Part shown: piece after piece, positions 26,940-37,210 of the stretch
How positions within the stretch are numbered: the first letter of the stretch is position 1
Layout: the number at the start of each line of letters is the position of its first letter
Assembly (NCBI GenBank): GCA_026004975.1
Contig: BPKE01000001.1
Span: 561,788-625,787, forward strand
Direction: 5' to 3'
Length of the DNA stretch: 64,000 bases
From: Gammaproteobacteria bacterium
GTDB taxonomy: Bacteria > Pseudomonadota > Gammaproteobacteria > HTCC5015
The notes under the pieces: model-generated
The model's input: only the letters and a program-made list of their open reading frames with translations
Database searches by the model: none
What the model was told of the DNA's origin: nothing
Program-made: the position numbers and the translations under genes

Positions 26940-28307
26940 GTGTCCGACAGCCGCCGCATCTACGTGCTCGACACCTCCGTGCTGTTGCACGATCCGGCGG
27001 CGCTGTTCCGCTTCCACGAGCACGACCTGTACCTGCCGATGGCGGTGCTCGAAGCGCTGGACCGCTGCAAGACGGGGCTGTCCGAAACCGCCCAGAACGC
27101 GCGCCAGGTCAACCGCTTCCTGGACGAGCTGATCGCCCGCCACCCCGGCGAGCTGGACGAAGGCCTGCCGCTGGCCGGCGGCTTCACCCCGCGCGACGAG
27201 CCCCGCCCCGGCGGCCGCCTGTTCTTCCAGACCGGCGCCGCCCCGCCGCCCGGCGAGCAGGGCATTCTCCAGGCCGCGCTGGCGCTGCGCCGCAACCGGC
27301 CGGCACAGGCCGTGATCCTGGTCACCAAGGACATCAACCTGCGGGTCAAGGCCCGCGCCCTGGGCCTGGCGGCCGAAGACTACGCCAGCGACCGGGTGCT
27401 CGAAGACCTCAGCCTGCTGCCCGAGGGCCTGCTGGCGCTGCCGGCCGGCTTCTGGTCACGCCCCGGCCACCGCCTCGAGCGCCTGGAAGGCGGCGCACGG
27501 GCCCGCTACCGCGCGACCACCCCGGCGGCGCGCGACTGGCATCCCGGCCTGGGCCTGTGGGCCGAGGACGACCCCGGCTTCGCCGCCATCGTGCGCCGCT
27601 GCGGCGACGACGGCGCCGAGCTCGAGGCGCTGGTGGACTACGGCGAAGGCGGCGATGCCGTGTGGGGCGTGCACGCCCGCAACCGCGCGCAGAACTTCGC
27701 CCTCAACGTGCTGATGGACCCGCAGATCGATCTGGCGATCCTGCTCGGCAACGCCGGCACCGGCAAGACCCTGCTGTCGCTGGCCGCCGGCCTGGCCCAG
27801 ACCCTGGATGCGCCCCGTTACCGCGAGATCGTCATCACCCGCATCACCCTGCCGCTCGGCGAAGACATCGGCTTCCTGCCGGGCACCGAAGAGGAGAAGA
27901 TGACGCCGTGGATGGGGGCGGTGCTGGACAACCTCGAGGTGCTGGGCAACGGTCACGAGGACGAGTGGGCGCGGGAAGCCACCCAGAGCCTGCTCAGCCG
28001 GCGGATCAAGGTGCGCTCGATGAACTTCATGCGCGGGCGCACCTTCCTCGACCGCTTCCTGATCGTGGACGAGGCGCAGAACCTGACCGCCAAGCAGATC
28101 AAGGCGCTGATCACCCGCGCCGGCCCCGGCACCAAGGTCGTCTGCCTGGGCAACATCGCCCAGATCGACACCCCCTACCTGACCGAGACCACCTCCGGGC
28201 TGACCCACCTGGTGCAGCGCTTCCTGCGCTGGCCGCACAGCGCCCACGTGGTCTTGCAGCGCGGCGAACGCTCGCGCCTGGCGGACCACGCCGCCGAGGT
28301 GTTGTGA
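26940..28307 (+). CDS. PIN-PhoH family protein (PhoH2-like ATPase/RNase)
   Basis: A 455-residue two-domain protein. The N-terminal PIN nuclease domain (1-140) has the first acidic residue in YVLDTSVLLHDP and a later one in VILVTKDINLRVKA. The PhoH NTPase domain (about 235-455) has Walker A LLGNAGTGKTLLSLAAGL, Walker B RFLIVDEAQNLT and the conserved VVCLGNIAQID. Related proteins act as RNA helicase/RNase; the cellular role is not settled. The start is a GTG at 26940. The gene follows bcp closely and faces the CBM48 gene. Confidence 0.93.
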   Translation: MSDSRRIYVLDTSVLLHDPAALFRFHEHDLYLPMAVLEALDRCKTGLSETAQNARQVNRFLDELIARHPGELDEGLPLAGGFTPRDEPRPGGRLFFQTGAAPPPGEQGILQAALALRRNRPAQAVILVTKDINLRVKARALGLAAEDYASDRVLEDLSLLPEGLLALPAGFWSRPGHRLERLEGGARARYRATTPAARDWHPGLGLWAEDDPGFAAIVRRCGDDGAELEALVDYGEGGDAVWGVHARNRAQNFALNVLMDPQIDLAILLGNAGTGKTLLSLAAGLAQTLDAPRYREIVITRITLPLGEDIGFLPGTEEEKMTPWMGAVLDNLEVLGNGHEDEWAREATQSLLSRRIKVRSMNFMRGRTFLDRFLIVDEAQNLTAKQIKALITRAGPGTKVVCLGNIAQIDTPYLTETTSGLTHLVQRFLRWPHSAHVVLQRGERSRLADHAAEVL

Positions 28308-28314
28308 GGCCCCC

Positions 28315-28578
28315 TCAGAGGCGCAACACGCTGTTGGCCGAACCGTAGGGATTGGGCGCGGCCTCGGGTCGCGCCGGGTCCTGCCACCACTGGCCGTCGA
28401 CCACGAACTTGTACTGGTGCTCGCCGGGCTGCAGATACTTGACCTTCACCCAGCGGCCGCGGCCGTCGGGCCGCATCGGCTCCTTGTCCGCCGCCCAGCC
28501 GTTGAAGCTGCCGGCCAGGCACACGCGTCGCGCGCCCGGCGCCTCGAGGACGAACGTCACCCGTTTGCGTTGCGACAT
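28315..28578 (-). CDS. Stand-alone CBM48 (isoamylase N-terminal/AMPK glycogen-binding-like) protein
   Basis: An 87-residue protein consisting only of an early-set carbohydrate-binding module. RVCLAGSFNGWAADKEPMRP and GEHQYKFVVDGQWWQDP carry the Trp and Lys residues used by AMPK-beta and isoamylase modules to hold alpha-glucan. No catalytic domain is attached or encoded nearby. The start is preceded by AGGAGG-type sequence. The gene is convergent with the PhoH-like gene and 56 bp downstream of the AI-2E permease gene. Function is unknown; glycogen targeting or regulation is a guess. Confidence 0.85.
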   Translation of the reverse strand: MSQRKRVTFVLEAPGARRVCLAGSFNGWAADKEPMRPDGRGRWVKVKYLQPGEHQYKFVVDGQWWQDPARPEAAPNPYGSANSVLRL

Positions 28579-28634
28579 GGCTCACCTCCTTGTCGTGCGT
28601 CGCTTCCAGTATAGCCGGCCGCGGCCGGCGCGCG

Positions 28635-29720
28635 TCATTCGGGCGCGGCCTGCAGGCGGCCCTGTCCTCGGTCGACCGGCCAGACCCGGATCACGGTGTC
28701 GACCAGGGTCGCCAGCGGGATGGCGAAGAACACGCCCCACAACCCCCACAGGCCGCCGAAGAACAGGATCGCGGCGATGATCGCCACCGGGTGCAGATCG
28801 ACCACCTCCGAGAACAGCACCGGCACCAGCACGTTGCCGTCCAGCACCTGCAACACCAGGTAGCCGATCAGGATCACCCAGAAATCCGCCCCCGTGCCCC
28901 ATTGCAGGAACGCCACCGCCGCCACCGGAACGGTGACCACCACCGCACCGACGTAGGGCACGATCACCGACACGCCGACCAGGAAGCTGAGCAGCAGCGC
29001 GTACTGCAGGTCCGGCGAGGGCCAGACGAACAGCAGGTAGGCGGCCGCCCAGACGATGAGGATCTCGATCACCTTGCCGCGGATGTAACCACCGATGCGC
29101 AGATCCACCTCGTGCCACACGCGCCGGGTCAACTCGGCGCGCTCCGGCAAGAAGCGGCTGAACCAGCCGAGGATGGCCGCCTTGTCCTTGAGCAGGAAGA
29201 ACACCAGGATCGGCACCAGGACGATGTAGACCAGCACCGTGACGACGTTCACGGCCCGGCTCAAGGAGGCCGAGACCACCGCCTGGCCGAGGGCGAGCAG
29301 TTCGCCGCGCGCGGCGTCGAACACCGCGTCGAGCTGGGCGCGCGACAAGAGCTCCGGGTAGCGCTCGTGCAGGCGCAGCAGGACGTTCTGCACGCGGCCG
29401 AGCAGTTCGGGCAACTCGCCGAGCAGGCGGGCGAGCTGGCGGGCGAGCAAGGGCAACAGGCCGAAGAAGGCGAACACGAAGACGGCCAGCAACACGCCGC
29501 TGAGCAGCACCACCGCCAGCGTGCGCGGCACCTTCAGCCGCTCCAGGCGCTGCACCAGGCCCTCGAGCACGTAGGCGATCACCGCCGCGGCGAACAGCGG
29601 CGCCAGGCTGTCGCCGAGCAACACGACCACGGCCGCCGCGCCGATGAGCACCAGCGCCAGGCCGACCGCCTGCGGATCGGAAAAATAACGCCGGTACCAG
29701 CGGCCGAAGAACTCCAGCAT
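28635..29720 (-). CDS. AI-2E/PerM family membrane transporter
   Basis: A 361-residue permease-like protein of the AI-2 exporter/PerM family. The N-terminus is FFGRWYRRYFSDPQAVGL, then paired hydrophobic segments, a large central soluble loop, and the conserved C-terminal PYVGAVVVTVPVAAVAF, VLQVLDGNVLVPVLFSEVVD and WGLWGVFFAIPLATLV. About eight membrane helices are expected. Family members export AI-2 or exchange Na+/H+; the substrate here is unknown. The ATG at 29720 gives the usual start; the upstream frame is GC shadow. It diverges from the DUF4124 gene. Confidence 0.93.
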   Translation of the reverse strand: MLEFFGRWYRRYFSDPQAVGLALVLIGAAAVVVLLGDSLAPLFAAAVIAYVLEGLVQRLERLKVPRTLAVVLLSGVLLAVFVFAFFGLLPLLARQLARLLGELPELLGRVQNVLLRLHERYPELLSRAQLDAVFDAARGELLALGQAVVSASLSRAVNVVTVLVYIVLVPILVFFLLKDKAAILGWFSRFLPERAELTRRVWHEVDLRIGGYIRGKVIEILIVWAAAYLLFVWPSPDLQYALLLSFLVGVSVIVPYVGAVVVTVPVAAVAFLQWGTGADFWVILIGYLVLQVLDGNVLVPVLFSEVVDLHPVAIIAAILFFGGLWGLWGVFFAIPLATLVDTVIRVWPVDRGQGRLQAAPE

Positions 29721-29818
29721 GATCCCTTCCCCGGGCGGCCACGGCGGCCGCGCGCCAAGCATAGCAGGCCCCGGCGGCTGTTATAATCCCGGCGCCGACC
29801 ACCGCGCGGGGAACGAAG

Positions 29819-30283
29819 ATGCCCATCGCCATACGCGTCGCCTGCCTCGCCCTGCTGTGGACCGCCTCCGCCCAGGCCGCGGTCTACAAGTGGCGCGACG
29901 AGACCGGCGCCACGGTCTACTCGCAATCCCCGCCGCCGCCCGGCGTGCCCTACGAGCGCGTCGGCACCCCGCCGCCGCCCGCCGACGCGGGCGCGGACCT
30001 GGAGGCGCTGCGCGAGCGGCTGCGCGCCCTCGAAGAAGAGAAAGCCGCGCAGGCCAAGGACCGCGAAACGGCCGAGCAGGCCGCCGAGCGCGAACGCCGG
30101 CGGCGCGAGGACTGCGCGCGGCTGCGTGCCGACATCGACGTCTTGTCCAGCGGCCGCCGCGTGCGCCAAGCCGACGACCAGGGCGAATACGTGGTGCTCG
30201 GCGAAGAAGAACGCCTCGCCCGCCTGGAGCAGGCGCGCGCCCTGTACGAAGAACATTGCCGGAACGACGAGCCTTCACGCTGA
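29819..30283 (+). CDS. DUF4124 domain-containing exported protein
   Basis: A 154-residue exported protein. The signal peptide ([16 protein letters not shown]) is followed at once by the DUF4124 core [21 protein letters not shown]. The remainder is a charged helix rich in Glu and Arg, likely a coiled coil (about 60-105). These proteins are common in gammaproteobacteria and have no agreed function. proS starts 13 bp downstream, so they are probably co-transcribed. Confidence 0.9.
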   Translation: MPIAIRVACLALLWTASAQAAVYKWRDETGATVYSQSPPPPGVPYERVGTPPPPADAGADLEALRERLRALEEEKAAQAKDRETAEQAAERERRRREDCARLRADIDVLSSGRRVRQADDQGEYVVLGEEERLARLEQARALYEEHCRNDEPSR

Positions 30284-30296
30284 CCCCGGAGCGGCC

Positions 30297-32006
30297 ATGC
30301 GCACCTCGCATTTTCCCCTGCAAACCCTCAAGGAAACGCCCGCCGAGGCGGAGATCGCCAGTCACCGCCTGATGCTGCGCGCCGGCATGATCCGGCGCCT
30401 GGCCGCCGGTTTGTACACCTGGACGCCGCTCGGCCTGCGCGTGCTGCGCAAGGTCGAGCGCGTGATCCGCGAGGAGATGGACCGCGCCGGGGCCCTGGAG
30501 CTGTCGATGCCGACGGTGCAACCGGCCGAGCTGTGGGAGGAATCCGGCCGCTGGTACGAATACGGACCGGAGCTGCTCCGCTTCCAGGACCGCCACCAGC
30601 GGTGGTTCTGTTACGGCCCCACGCACGAAGAGGTGATCACCGACTACGCGCGCCGCGAGCTCAAGAGCTACCGCCAGTTGCCGGTCAACTTCTACCAGAT
30701 CCAGCTCAAGTTCCGCGACGAGATCCGGCCGCGCTTCGGTGTGATGCGCGCCCGCGAGTTCCTGATGAAGGACGCCTACAGCTTCCACCTCGACGAGGAC
30801 TGCCTGGCGCGCACCTTCGAGCGGATGCACGAAACCTATTCGAGGATCTTCACCCGGCTGGGCCTGGACTTCCGCGCGGTGGCCGCCGACCCGGGCAACA
30901 TCGGCGGCACCGGCTCGGTGGAATTCCACGTGCTGGCCGACTCCGGCGAGGACGCCATCGCCTTCTCCACGGAGAGCGATTACGCCGCCAACCTGGAGCT
31001 CGCCGAGGCGCTGCCGCCGGCCGGGCCGCGGCCGGCGCCCGGCCGCGCCGCCGAACGGGTGCCGACCCCCGGCGCACGGCGCATCGAGGAGGTCTGCGCG
31101 CTGCTCGGCGTCGCGCCCGCGCAATGCCTCAAGACCCTGCTCGTCAAGGGGCGCGAGCACCCCGCGGTGGCGCTGGTGCTGCGCGGCGACCACACGCTCA
31201 ACGAACTCAAGGCGCAGCGCCACCCGCTGGTCGCCGCGCCGTTGACCTTCCTGGACGAGGCCGAAGTGCGGGCCGTGGCCGGCTGCGAGCCGGGTTTCCT
31301 CGGCCCCAAGGATCTGCCGGTGCCGGTCGTCGCCGACCACGCGGCCCTGCACGCGGCCGATTTCGTCTGCGGCGCCAACGAAAAAGACCGGCACTGGGTC
31401 GGCCTGAACTGGGGCCGGGACCTGCCCGAACCGCCGGCGGCCGACCTGCGCAACGTCGTCGAGGGCGACCCCAGCCCCGACGGCCGCGGCCGGCTGCGCA
31501 TCGTCCGGGGCATCGAGGTCGGCCACATCTTCAAGCTCGGCGACAAGTACAGCCGGCCGATGAACGCCACCGTGCTCGACGAGAACGGCCGCGAGGTGGT
31601 CATGCAGATGGGCTGTTACGGCATCGGCGTCACCCGCGTGGTGGCCGCGGCCATCGAACAGCACCACGACGAGCGGGGCATCGTCTGGCCCGAGCCGCTC
31701 GCGCCCTTCGACATCGCCCTGGTGCCCATCAACATGCACAAATCCCAGCGCCTGGCAGAGGCCGTCGAGGCGCTCTACCGGCGCCTGTGCGCGGCCGGCC
31801 ACGAGGTGCTGCTCGACGACCGGCCGCTGCGCCCGGGGGTGATGTTCGCCGACATGGAGCTGATCGGCATCCCGCACCGCCTGGTGCTCAGCGAGCGCGG
31901 TCTCGACCAGGGGCTGGTGGAGTACAAGCGGCGCGACGGGCGCGTCGAGAAGCACCTGCCGCTGGACGGCCTGGAGGCGGAACTGGATGCGCTGCGCGCG
32001 TCCTGA
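30297..32006 (+). CDS. proS: Prolyl-tRNA synthetase, bacterial type with INS editing domain
   Basis: Charges tRNA-Pro. The 569 residues follow the bacterial (ProS type I) plan: class II motif 1 region, motif 2 [21 protein letters not shown], an inserted editing domain (about 225-385) that hydrolyses Ala-tRNA-Pro with the conserved Lys in LKTLLVK and the [10 protein letters not shown] loop, motif 3 [16 protein letters not shown], and the anticodon-binding domain ([11 protein letters not shown] to the end). The ATG at 30297 begins [13 protein letters not shown], the standard N-terminus. The last 20 bases overlap the transglycosylase gene. Confidence 0.98.
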   Translation: MRTSHFPLQTLKETPAEAEIASHRLMLRAGMIRRLAAGLYTWTPLGLRVLRKVERVIREEMDRAGALELSMPTVQPAELWEESGRWYEYGPELLRFQDRHQRWFCYGPTHEEVITDYARRELKSYRQLPVNFYQIQLKFRDEIRPRFGVMRAREFLMKDAYSFHLDEDCLARTFERMHETYSRIFTRLGLDFRAVAADPGNIGGTGSVEFHVLADSGEDAIAFSTESDYAANLELAEALPPAGPRPAPGRAAERVPTPGARRIEEVCALLGVAPAQCLKTLLVKGREHPAVALVLRGDHTLNELKAQRHPLVAAPLTFLDEAEVRAVAGCEPGFLGPKDLPVPVVADHAALHAADFVCGANEKDRHWVGLNWGRDLPEPPAADLRNVVEGDPSPDGRGRLRIVRGIEVGHIFKLGDKYSRPMNATVLDENGREVVMQMGCYGIGVTRVVAAAIEQHHDERGIVWPEPLAPFDIALVPINMHKSQRLAEAVEALYRRLCAAGHEVLLDDRPLRPGVMFADMELIGIPHRLVLSERGLDQGLVEYKRRDGRVEKHLPLDGLEAELDALRAS

Positions 32007-32565
32007 AGGCCTCGCCCTGCTGTTGTTCGCCGCCGCGGCCGCCGGCGCCGAAAGCGCGCCGCCGGGCGCCATCACCCCGGAGCTGCGCCGCCTGGTCGAC
32101 GAGGCCCTCGCCGCCGGCGGCAGCTTCGAGGACCGCTTCGAGGGCGAGGTCTGGCTGGCCGACATGGCCGGCCGCCTGGCCCGTTTCGTGCCGGACGAGG
32201 CCGAGCGCATCCGCATCCTGCGCGCCGTGCACTACGAGGCCCGCCGCGCCGGCCTGCCGCCGGAGATGGTGCTGGCGGTGATCGAGGTGGAAAGCCGCTT
32301 CGACCGCTTCGCCATTTCCCGCGTCGGCGCCCTGGGGCTGATGCAAGTGATGCCCTTCTGGCTGGAGGTGCTCGAACGGCCGCAGGCCAATCTGTTCGAC
32401 ATCACCACCAACCTGCGCATCGGCTGCACCATCCTCAAGCACTACCTGGATCGCGAGAACGGCGACTGGCGGCGCGCGCTGGCGCGCTACAACGGCAGCG
32501 TCGGCCGCCGCCACTACCCCGACAAGGTGTTCGGCGCCCTCAGCCGGCGCTGGTTCCGCCGCTGA
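31987..32565 (+). CDS. Lytic transglycosylase SLT-domain protein
   Basis: A 192-residue exported murein-cleaving enzyme. A signal peptide ([15 protein letters not shown]) precedes the SLT domain, where the catalytic Glu is in [17 protein letters not shown], followed by [34 protein letters not shown] and [10 protein letters not shown], the usual four blocks. It is close to the MltE/EmtA-like single-domain group. Its ATG lies inside the proS 3' end (20-bp overlap), so expression depends on the proS transcript. It converges on the GspE/PilB gene 9 bp away. Confidence 0.93.
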   Translation: MRCARPEGLALLLFAAAAAGAESAPPGAITPELRRLVDEALAAGGSFEDRFEGEVWLADMAGRLARFVPDEAERIRILRAVHYEARRAGLPPEMVLAVIEVESRFDRFAISRVGALGLMQVMPFWLEVLERPQANLFDITTNLRIGCTILKHYLDRENGDWRRALARYNGSVGRRHYPDKVFGALSRRWFRR

Positions 32566-32574
32566 ACGGGCGGC

Positions 32575-34384
32575 CTAATCGACCGCCCCCTCGATCGGCG
32601 GCGCGACCTTCAGCACCTCGGCGACCGTGGTCAGCCCCGCGCCGACCTTTTGCGCGCCGCTCAGGCGCAGCGGCAGCATGCCTTCTTTCATCGCCTGGCG
32701 GCGGAACTGCGCCAGGTCCATGTCGGCACGGATCATCGACTTGAGCGTGTCGCTCAGGGTGAAAATCTCGTACAACCCGATGCGTCCGCGAAAACCGGTC
32801 TGGCGGCAGTCCAGGCAGCCGACCGCCTCGCAGGCCGTCTTGGGCACGGCGCTCTTGAACGGGCTGACCAGGCTCGTCCAGGCGTCCTCGTCCAGCGGCG
32901 CCGGCCGCTTGCACTGCGGGCACAAGGTGCGCACCAGGCGCTGGGCCATCACCCCGAGCAAGGTCGCCCGGATCAGGTAGGGGGCGACGCCGATCTCCAT
33001 CAGGCGCGTGACCGCCGAGGTGGCGTCGTTGGTGTGCAGGGTGGACAGCACCAGGTGGCCGGTGAGCGAGGCCTGCACGGCCATCTGCGCCGTCTCCAGG
33101 TCGCGGATCTCGCCGATCATGATGATGTCCGGATCCTGGCGCAGCAGCGTGCGCACGCCGGTGGCGAAATCCAGGCCGATGTTGTGCTGCACCTGCATCT
33201 GGTTGAAGGCCGGCTCGATGTTCTCGATCGGGTCTTCGACCGTGCAGACGTTGACCGCCTCGGTGGCGAGCATCTTCAACGAAGCGTAGAGCGTGGTGGT
33301 CTTGCCCGAGCCGGTCGGGCCGGTGACCAGGATGATGCCGTGCGGCCGGCGGATCATCTGCTGCCATTTCTCGCTGTCCTGGCGCGAGAAACCCAGCGCC
33401 TCGAAGTCGCGCGCCACCACCTCCGGGTCGAAGATGCGCATCACCAGCTTCTCGCCGAAGGCGGTCGGCATGGTGGACAGGCGCAGCTCCACTTCCTGGC
33501 CGCGCTTGTCGCGCGTCTTGATGCGGCCGTCCTGCGGGCGGCGTTTTTCCGCCACGTCCATGCGCCCGAGGATCTTCAGGCGGCTGGTGACCGCGGTCAT
33601 CACCGCCGCCGGCAGCTCGTAGACCTTGTGCAACACGCCGTCGATGCGGAAGCGCACGTGACCGAGCTCGCGGCGCGGCTCGAGATGGATGTCGCTGGCG
33701 CGCTGGTCGAAGGCGTACTGCAGCAGCCAGTCGACGATGCTCACCACGTGCTGGCTGTTGGCGTCCAGCGCCCCCTTGCGCCCCAGCTCCATGAGCTGCT
33801 CGAGGTTCTGCAGCGGCGAGGCCTGGCCCTCGTGCTGGTCGCGCGCCTGGCGCACCGAGCGCGCCAGGTTGTAGAACTCGACCTGGTAGCGGCGGATCGA
33901 CTCCGGGTCGCTGATCACCAGCCGCACGCGCCGGGCGCTGATGCGCTCGATCTCGCGGGTCCACTCGGTGCGGAAGGGCTCGGCGGTGGCGACCACGATC
34001 TCCTCGGCGGTCACCTTCACCGGCAACACGCCGAAGCGCTGCGCGTAGGCGTAGGACATGACCGCGGTGACGGCCGGCACGTCGATCTCGAGCGGATCGA
34101 TGTCGTAGTAATCCAGCCCCACTTCCGCCGCCAGCCAGCGGCACAGGGCCGGCAGGTCCAGCACCCGTCCGCCGGCCTTGCGGTTGGGCAGGCGCTTGGC
34201 GGCGAGCAGCTCCAGCGCGCCTTGGGCTCTGCTGGTCCTCGGGCCGGATGACGTGCCGCATCAGCCGCGCCCGCTCCGGGTCGACCAGGCCCTGCGCCTC
34301 CAGGCGGGCGAGCAGCGCGAGCGCATCGAGCCGGCCGTCCGGGCCGGCCAGGCTCTGGCGGGGGTCGGTCAGGGCACGGGCCAT
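32575..34384 (-). pseudogene. GspE/PilB family secretion or pilus ATPase, reading frame broken by one frameshift
   Basis: A hexameric motor ATPase of type II secretion or type IV pili. Repaired, it has about 600 residues: an MshEN-type N-terminal domain (LCRWLAAEVGLDYYDIDPLE), then the ATPase core with Walker A ILVTGPTGSGKTTTLYASL, Asp box VCTVEDPIENIEPAFNQ, Walker B RQDPDIIMIGEIRD, His box GHLVLSTLHTNDA, and a zinc-binding CPQC...CLDC pair. The start MARALTDPRQ is in a different frame from the rest; the shift is near 34211-34225 and fits one extra base in a GCGCG run. No other pilus or secretion genes flank it, so PilB versus GspE is open. It starts 4 bp after the acylphosphatase stop. Confidence 0.92.
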
Positions 34385-34388
34385 GGCC

Positions 34389-34667
34389 TCAAGCCCGGGT
34401 CTCGAAACCGCCGGCGGGCGCCGGCGCGTCGAGCGCCGTGCGCTCCACCGCCTGCACCTCGGCCAGCGGCGGCCCCTGGTGCAACCAGGCCTCGAACTCC
34501 GCCAGCACCGCCGGCGGCGCACAGGCCACCACTTCCACCGAACCGTCGGGACAGTTGCGCACCCAACCGTCCACCCCCAAACGGCGCGCCGTCTGGCAGG
34601 TCGCGGCGCGGAACCCCACGCCCTGCACCCGCCCCCAGACGCGGTAATGACGGCAAACCCGATTCAT
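34389..34667 (-). CDS. Acylphosphatase
   Basis: Hydrolyses acyl phosphates such as 1,3-bisphosphoglycerate. The 92 residues include the phosphate-binding loop VWGRVQGVGFRAATCQTARR with the catalytic Arg in VGFR, and GWVRNCPDGSVEVVA with the catalytic Asn in VRN. Two in-frame ATGs (34676 and 34667) are possible; both give the same fold. It stops 4 bp before the GspE/PilB ATPase start and lies downstream of a terminator, so it probably has its own promoter. Confidence 0.95.
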   Translation of the reverse strand: MNRVCRHYRVWGRVQGVGFRAATCQTARRLGVDGWVRNCPDGSVEVVACAPPAVLAEFEAWLHQGPPLAEVQAVERTALDAPAPAGGFETRA

Positions 34668-34701
34668 CTCCTGCATACGCGCACGATGCCGCGATTCGAA
34701 G

Positions 34702-34733
34702 AAAAAGGAAAGGGGCCGCGCGGGCCCCTTTCC
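34702..34733 (-). terminator. Rho-independent terminator of the LysM lipoprotein gene
   Basis: On the minus strand GGAAAGGGGC and its complement GCCCCTTTCC flank a GC loop, giving a stem of about 10 bp (34707-34733), followed by TTTTT (34702-34706). It sits 24 bp after the LysM gene stop and before the acylphosphatase start. Confidence 0.8.
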
Positions 34734-34756
34734 AGGTCGTGCATACGGCCGACCGC

Positions 34757-35365
34757 TCAGCGGGCGAGGTAGGCCTCGTCCGAGGCTTCCACCGGACCGA
34801 CCGCCCAGGCGCCGCGGGTCTTGGCGTGCTGGACGGCGGCGTCCACCTCGCTCTGCGAGGGCGACAGCGGGTACTGGAACACCTGGCCCGGATAGATCAG
34901 GTCGGCGTCCTTGATCTGATCCTTGTTGGCCTTGTAGATCAACGGCCAGCGGTAGGGATCGCCGTAGACCGAGCTCTTGCCGGAAATCTTCCACAGGCTG
35001 TCGCCGACGATCACTTCGTAGGAACCGAAGGCGGGCTCGGGTTCCGGCTCGGGCTGCTGCGCGGCCTGCCAGGCGGCGATGGCGTCGCGCGCCATCTGTT
35101 CGGCCTGGTTGGCGAGCTCGATGGCGGTGGCATAGTCGCCGCCGTCATAGGCGGCTTTGGCCTGATCGAGCACCGCCTGCGCGTCGCGCCACTCGGCGCC
35201 GACCGCCGCGGCCTCTTCGATCGCCGCCTGCGCCGAGGCGATCGCCGCGGCGGCTTGCTGTTGCTGCTCGTTGGGCTGCTCGGGCTCCGGGGTGGACGCA
35301 CAGCCCACGGCGAAACCCGCCACCAGAGCGAGCACACCGAAATTCTTCAACCAATTCGTTTTCAT
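34757..35365 (-). CDS. LysM-domain lipoprotein with N-terminal helical (DUF4398-like) region
   Basis: A 202-residue envelope lipoprotein. The signal peptide (FGVLALVAGFAVGC) ends in a lipobox with the lipidated Cys in VGCAST. Residues 30-100 form an Ala/Gln-rich helical region (AIASAQAAIEEAAAVGAEW; AELANQAEQ-type repeats), as in DUF4398 proteins. A Pro-Glu linker leads to a LysM peptidoglycan-binding module (YEVIVGDSLWKISGKSSVYG ... LIYPGQVFQYP). It likely ties the outer membrane to the cell wall. The ATG at 35365 begins MKTNWLKN, a clear n-region. A TTGACA promoter lies upstream and a terminator downstream, so it is a single-gene unit. Confidence 0.92.
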   Translation of the reverse strand: MKTNWLKNFGVLALVAGFAVGCASTPEPEQPNEQQQQAAAAIASAQAAIEEAAAVGAEWRDAQAVLDQAKAAYDGGDYATAIELANQAEQMARDAIAAWQAAQQPEPEPEPAFGSYEVIVGDSLWKISGKSSVYGDPYRWPLIYKANKDQIKDADLIYPGQVFQYPLSPSQSEVDAAVQHAKTRGAWAVGPVEASDEAYLAR

Positions 35366-35418
35366 CGCTTCGATCTCCCAGAGGAACCGGATGGCCAAGA
35401 ACGGGTCTTGCAACGCGC

Positions 35419-35447
35419 AAACTACCGTCGCCGTATGACCCTGTCAA
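35419..35447 (-). promoter_or_regulatory. Candidate sigma-70 promoter for the LysM lipoprotein gene
   Basis: On the minus strand a perfect TTGACA (35442-35447) is followed after 17 bases by TAGTTT (35419-35424). Transcription would start near 35412, about 47 bases before the ATG at 35365. Confidence 0.5.
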
Positions 35448-35571
35448 GCGCCGTAAGCGCCGAAACACGCGGTGAAAACCGGGCTTGCGTGAATTGTGAA
35501 CCCGTGCATGATTCATGCCTTCGATCACGGCTTGCGCAGCGGTGCGGACCGCGGCGTTCACCTAAGGGTAA

Positions 35572-36173
<602 letters not shown>

Positions 36174-36174
<1 letters not shown>

Positions 36175-36539
36175 TGCGCGCCGTGACGCTGTGGCACCGC
36201 CTGGCGCTGGCGGCGCACCTCGGCCTGATCGCCTGGATCGTGGCCTTCAACGTCTGGCTGGATCCGCCCGCGCGGCACTGGATTTCGCTGCTGATCGTGT
36301 TGCTCTGCGCGCCGCTGTTGCTCGCCCTGCGCGGCATGCTCCACGGTCGTCCCTACAGCCATGCCTGGATGAGCCTGCTCGCGCCGTTCTACTTCGCCCT
36401 GGGCGTGGGCGTGGTCGCCGGCGCCGAGGACCGCCGTTACGGCGGTGGCCTGATCCTGCTCTCGGCGCTGTTGTTCGTGGCCACGATCGGCTACCTGCGC
36501 AGCCGCCGCTCACGGGTCACAAACCGAACACCTTCTTGA
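36174..36539 (+). CDS. DUF2069 family inner-membrane protein
   Basis: A 121-residue membrane protein with about four helices; RPYSHAWMSLLAPFYFALGV is the DUF2069 hallmark. Function is unknown. It is coupled to wrbA by the overlapping TGATG, the common gammaproteobacterial pairing. Its last 23 bases overlap the end of hda on the other strand. Confidence 0.9.
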
Positions 36540-37200
36540 CGAAGGGAATGGTCAGGCGGCGCTGCTCGGCGAGCGAGGCGCGGTCCAGCGCGTCCAGGCC
36601 GGCACACAGGGTCGGCAGGTCGCGCGGCAGGCGGCTGAGCAGATAGCGGCCGACCTCGGCGCTGAGCTCGAAACCGCGCCGGCGGGCGCGGCGCTGCAAC
36701 ACCGCCAGCTTGCCGGTGTCGTCCAGCGGCTGCACGCGGAACACCGGTCCCCAGGCGAGCCGCGACGCCAGGTCCGGCAAGCCCCAGGCCACCGCCGCCG
36801 GCGCGCGGCGGCCGGCGAACAGCAACCGCGTGCCGGCGGCGCGGGCGCGGTTGATCAGGTCGAACAGGGCGCGTTCCCAGGCCGCGTCCCCGGCCAGGCG
36901 CTCGACCTCGTCCACCGCCAGCAGGACCGCGGATTCCCAGCCGTGCAAGCAATCGGGCCCGACCCGCAAGGCTTCGGCGGCCGGCAGCCAGGCGGCCGGC
37001 CCGCGGGCGGCGGCGGCGCGGCAGGCGGCTTGCAAGAGATGGGTCTTGCCGACGCCGGCCTCGCCCCACAGGTACAGTTGACGCTCGCCGCCGCCGGCGG
37101 CCGCGGCCTGGAGGAGTTCGACGAGGAGCCGGTTCGCGCCGGGTTCGAAGGCGGCGAAATCCGCCGCTTCGGGGAAGCGGATGGCCAACGGCAGTTGCAC
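36517..37200 (-). CDS. hda: DnaA regulatory inactivator Hda
   Basis: With the DNA-loaded beta clamp, Hda stimulates ATP hydrolysis by DnaA after initiation. The 227 residues start MQLPLAIRF, the clamp-binding motif, then an AAA+ domain with Walker A LWGEAGVGKTHLLQA, Walker B VLLAVDEVE and a sensor region GRRAPAAV..DLASRL. It ends IPFVKKVFGL, the usual C-terminus. DUF2066 lies 10 bp upstream on the same strand. The 3' end overlaps DUF2069 convergently by 23 bp. Confidence 0.95.
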   Translation of the reverse strand: MQLPLAIRFPEAADFAAFEPGANRLLVELLQAAAAGGGERQLYLWGEAGVGKTHLLQAACRAAAARGPAAWLPAAEALRVGPDCLHGWESAVLLAVDEVERLAGDAAWERALFDLINRARAAGTRLLFAGRRAPAAVAWGLPDLASRLAWGPVFRVQPLDDTGKLAVLQRRARRRGFELSAEVGRYLLSRLPRDLPTLCAGLDALDRASLAEQRRLTIPFVKKVFGL

Positions 37201-37210
37201 CGCGCGCCCC

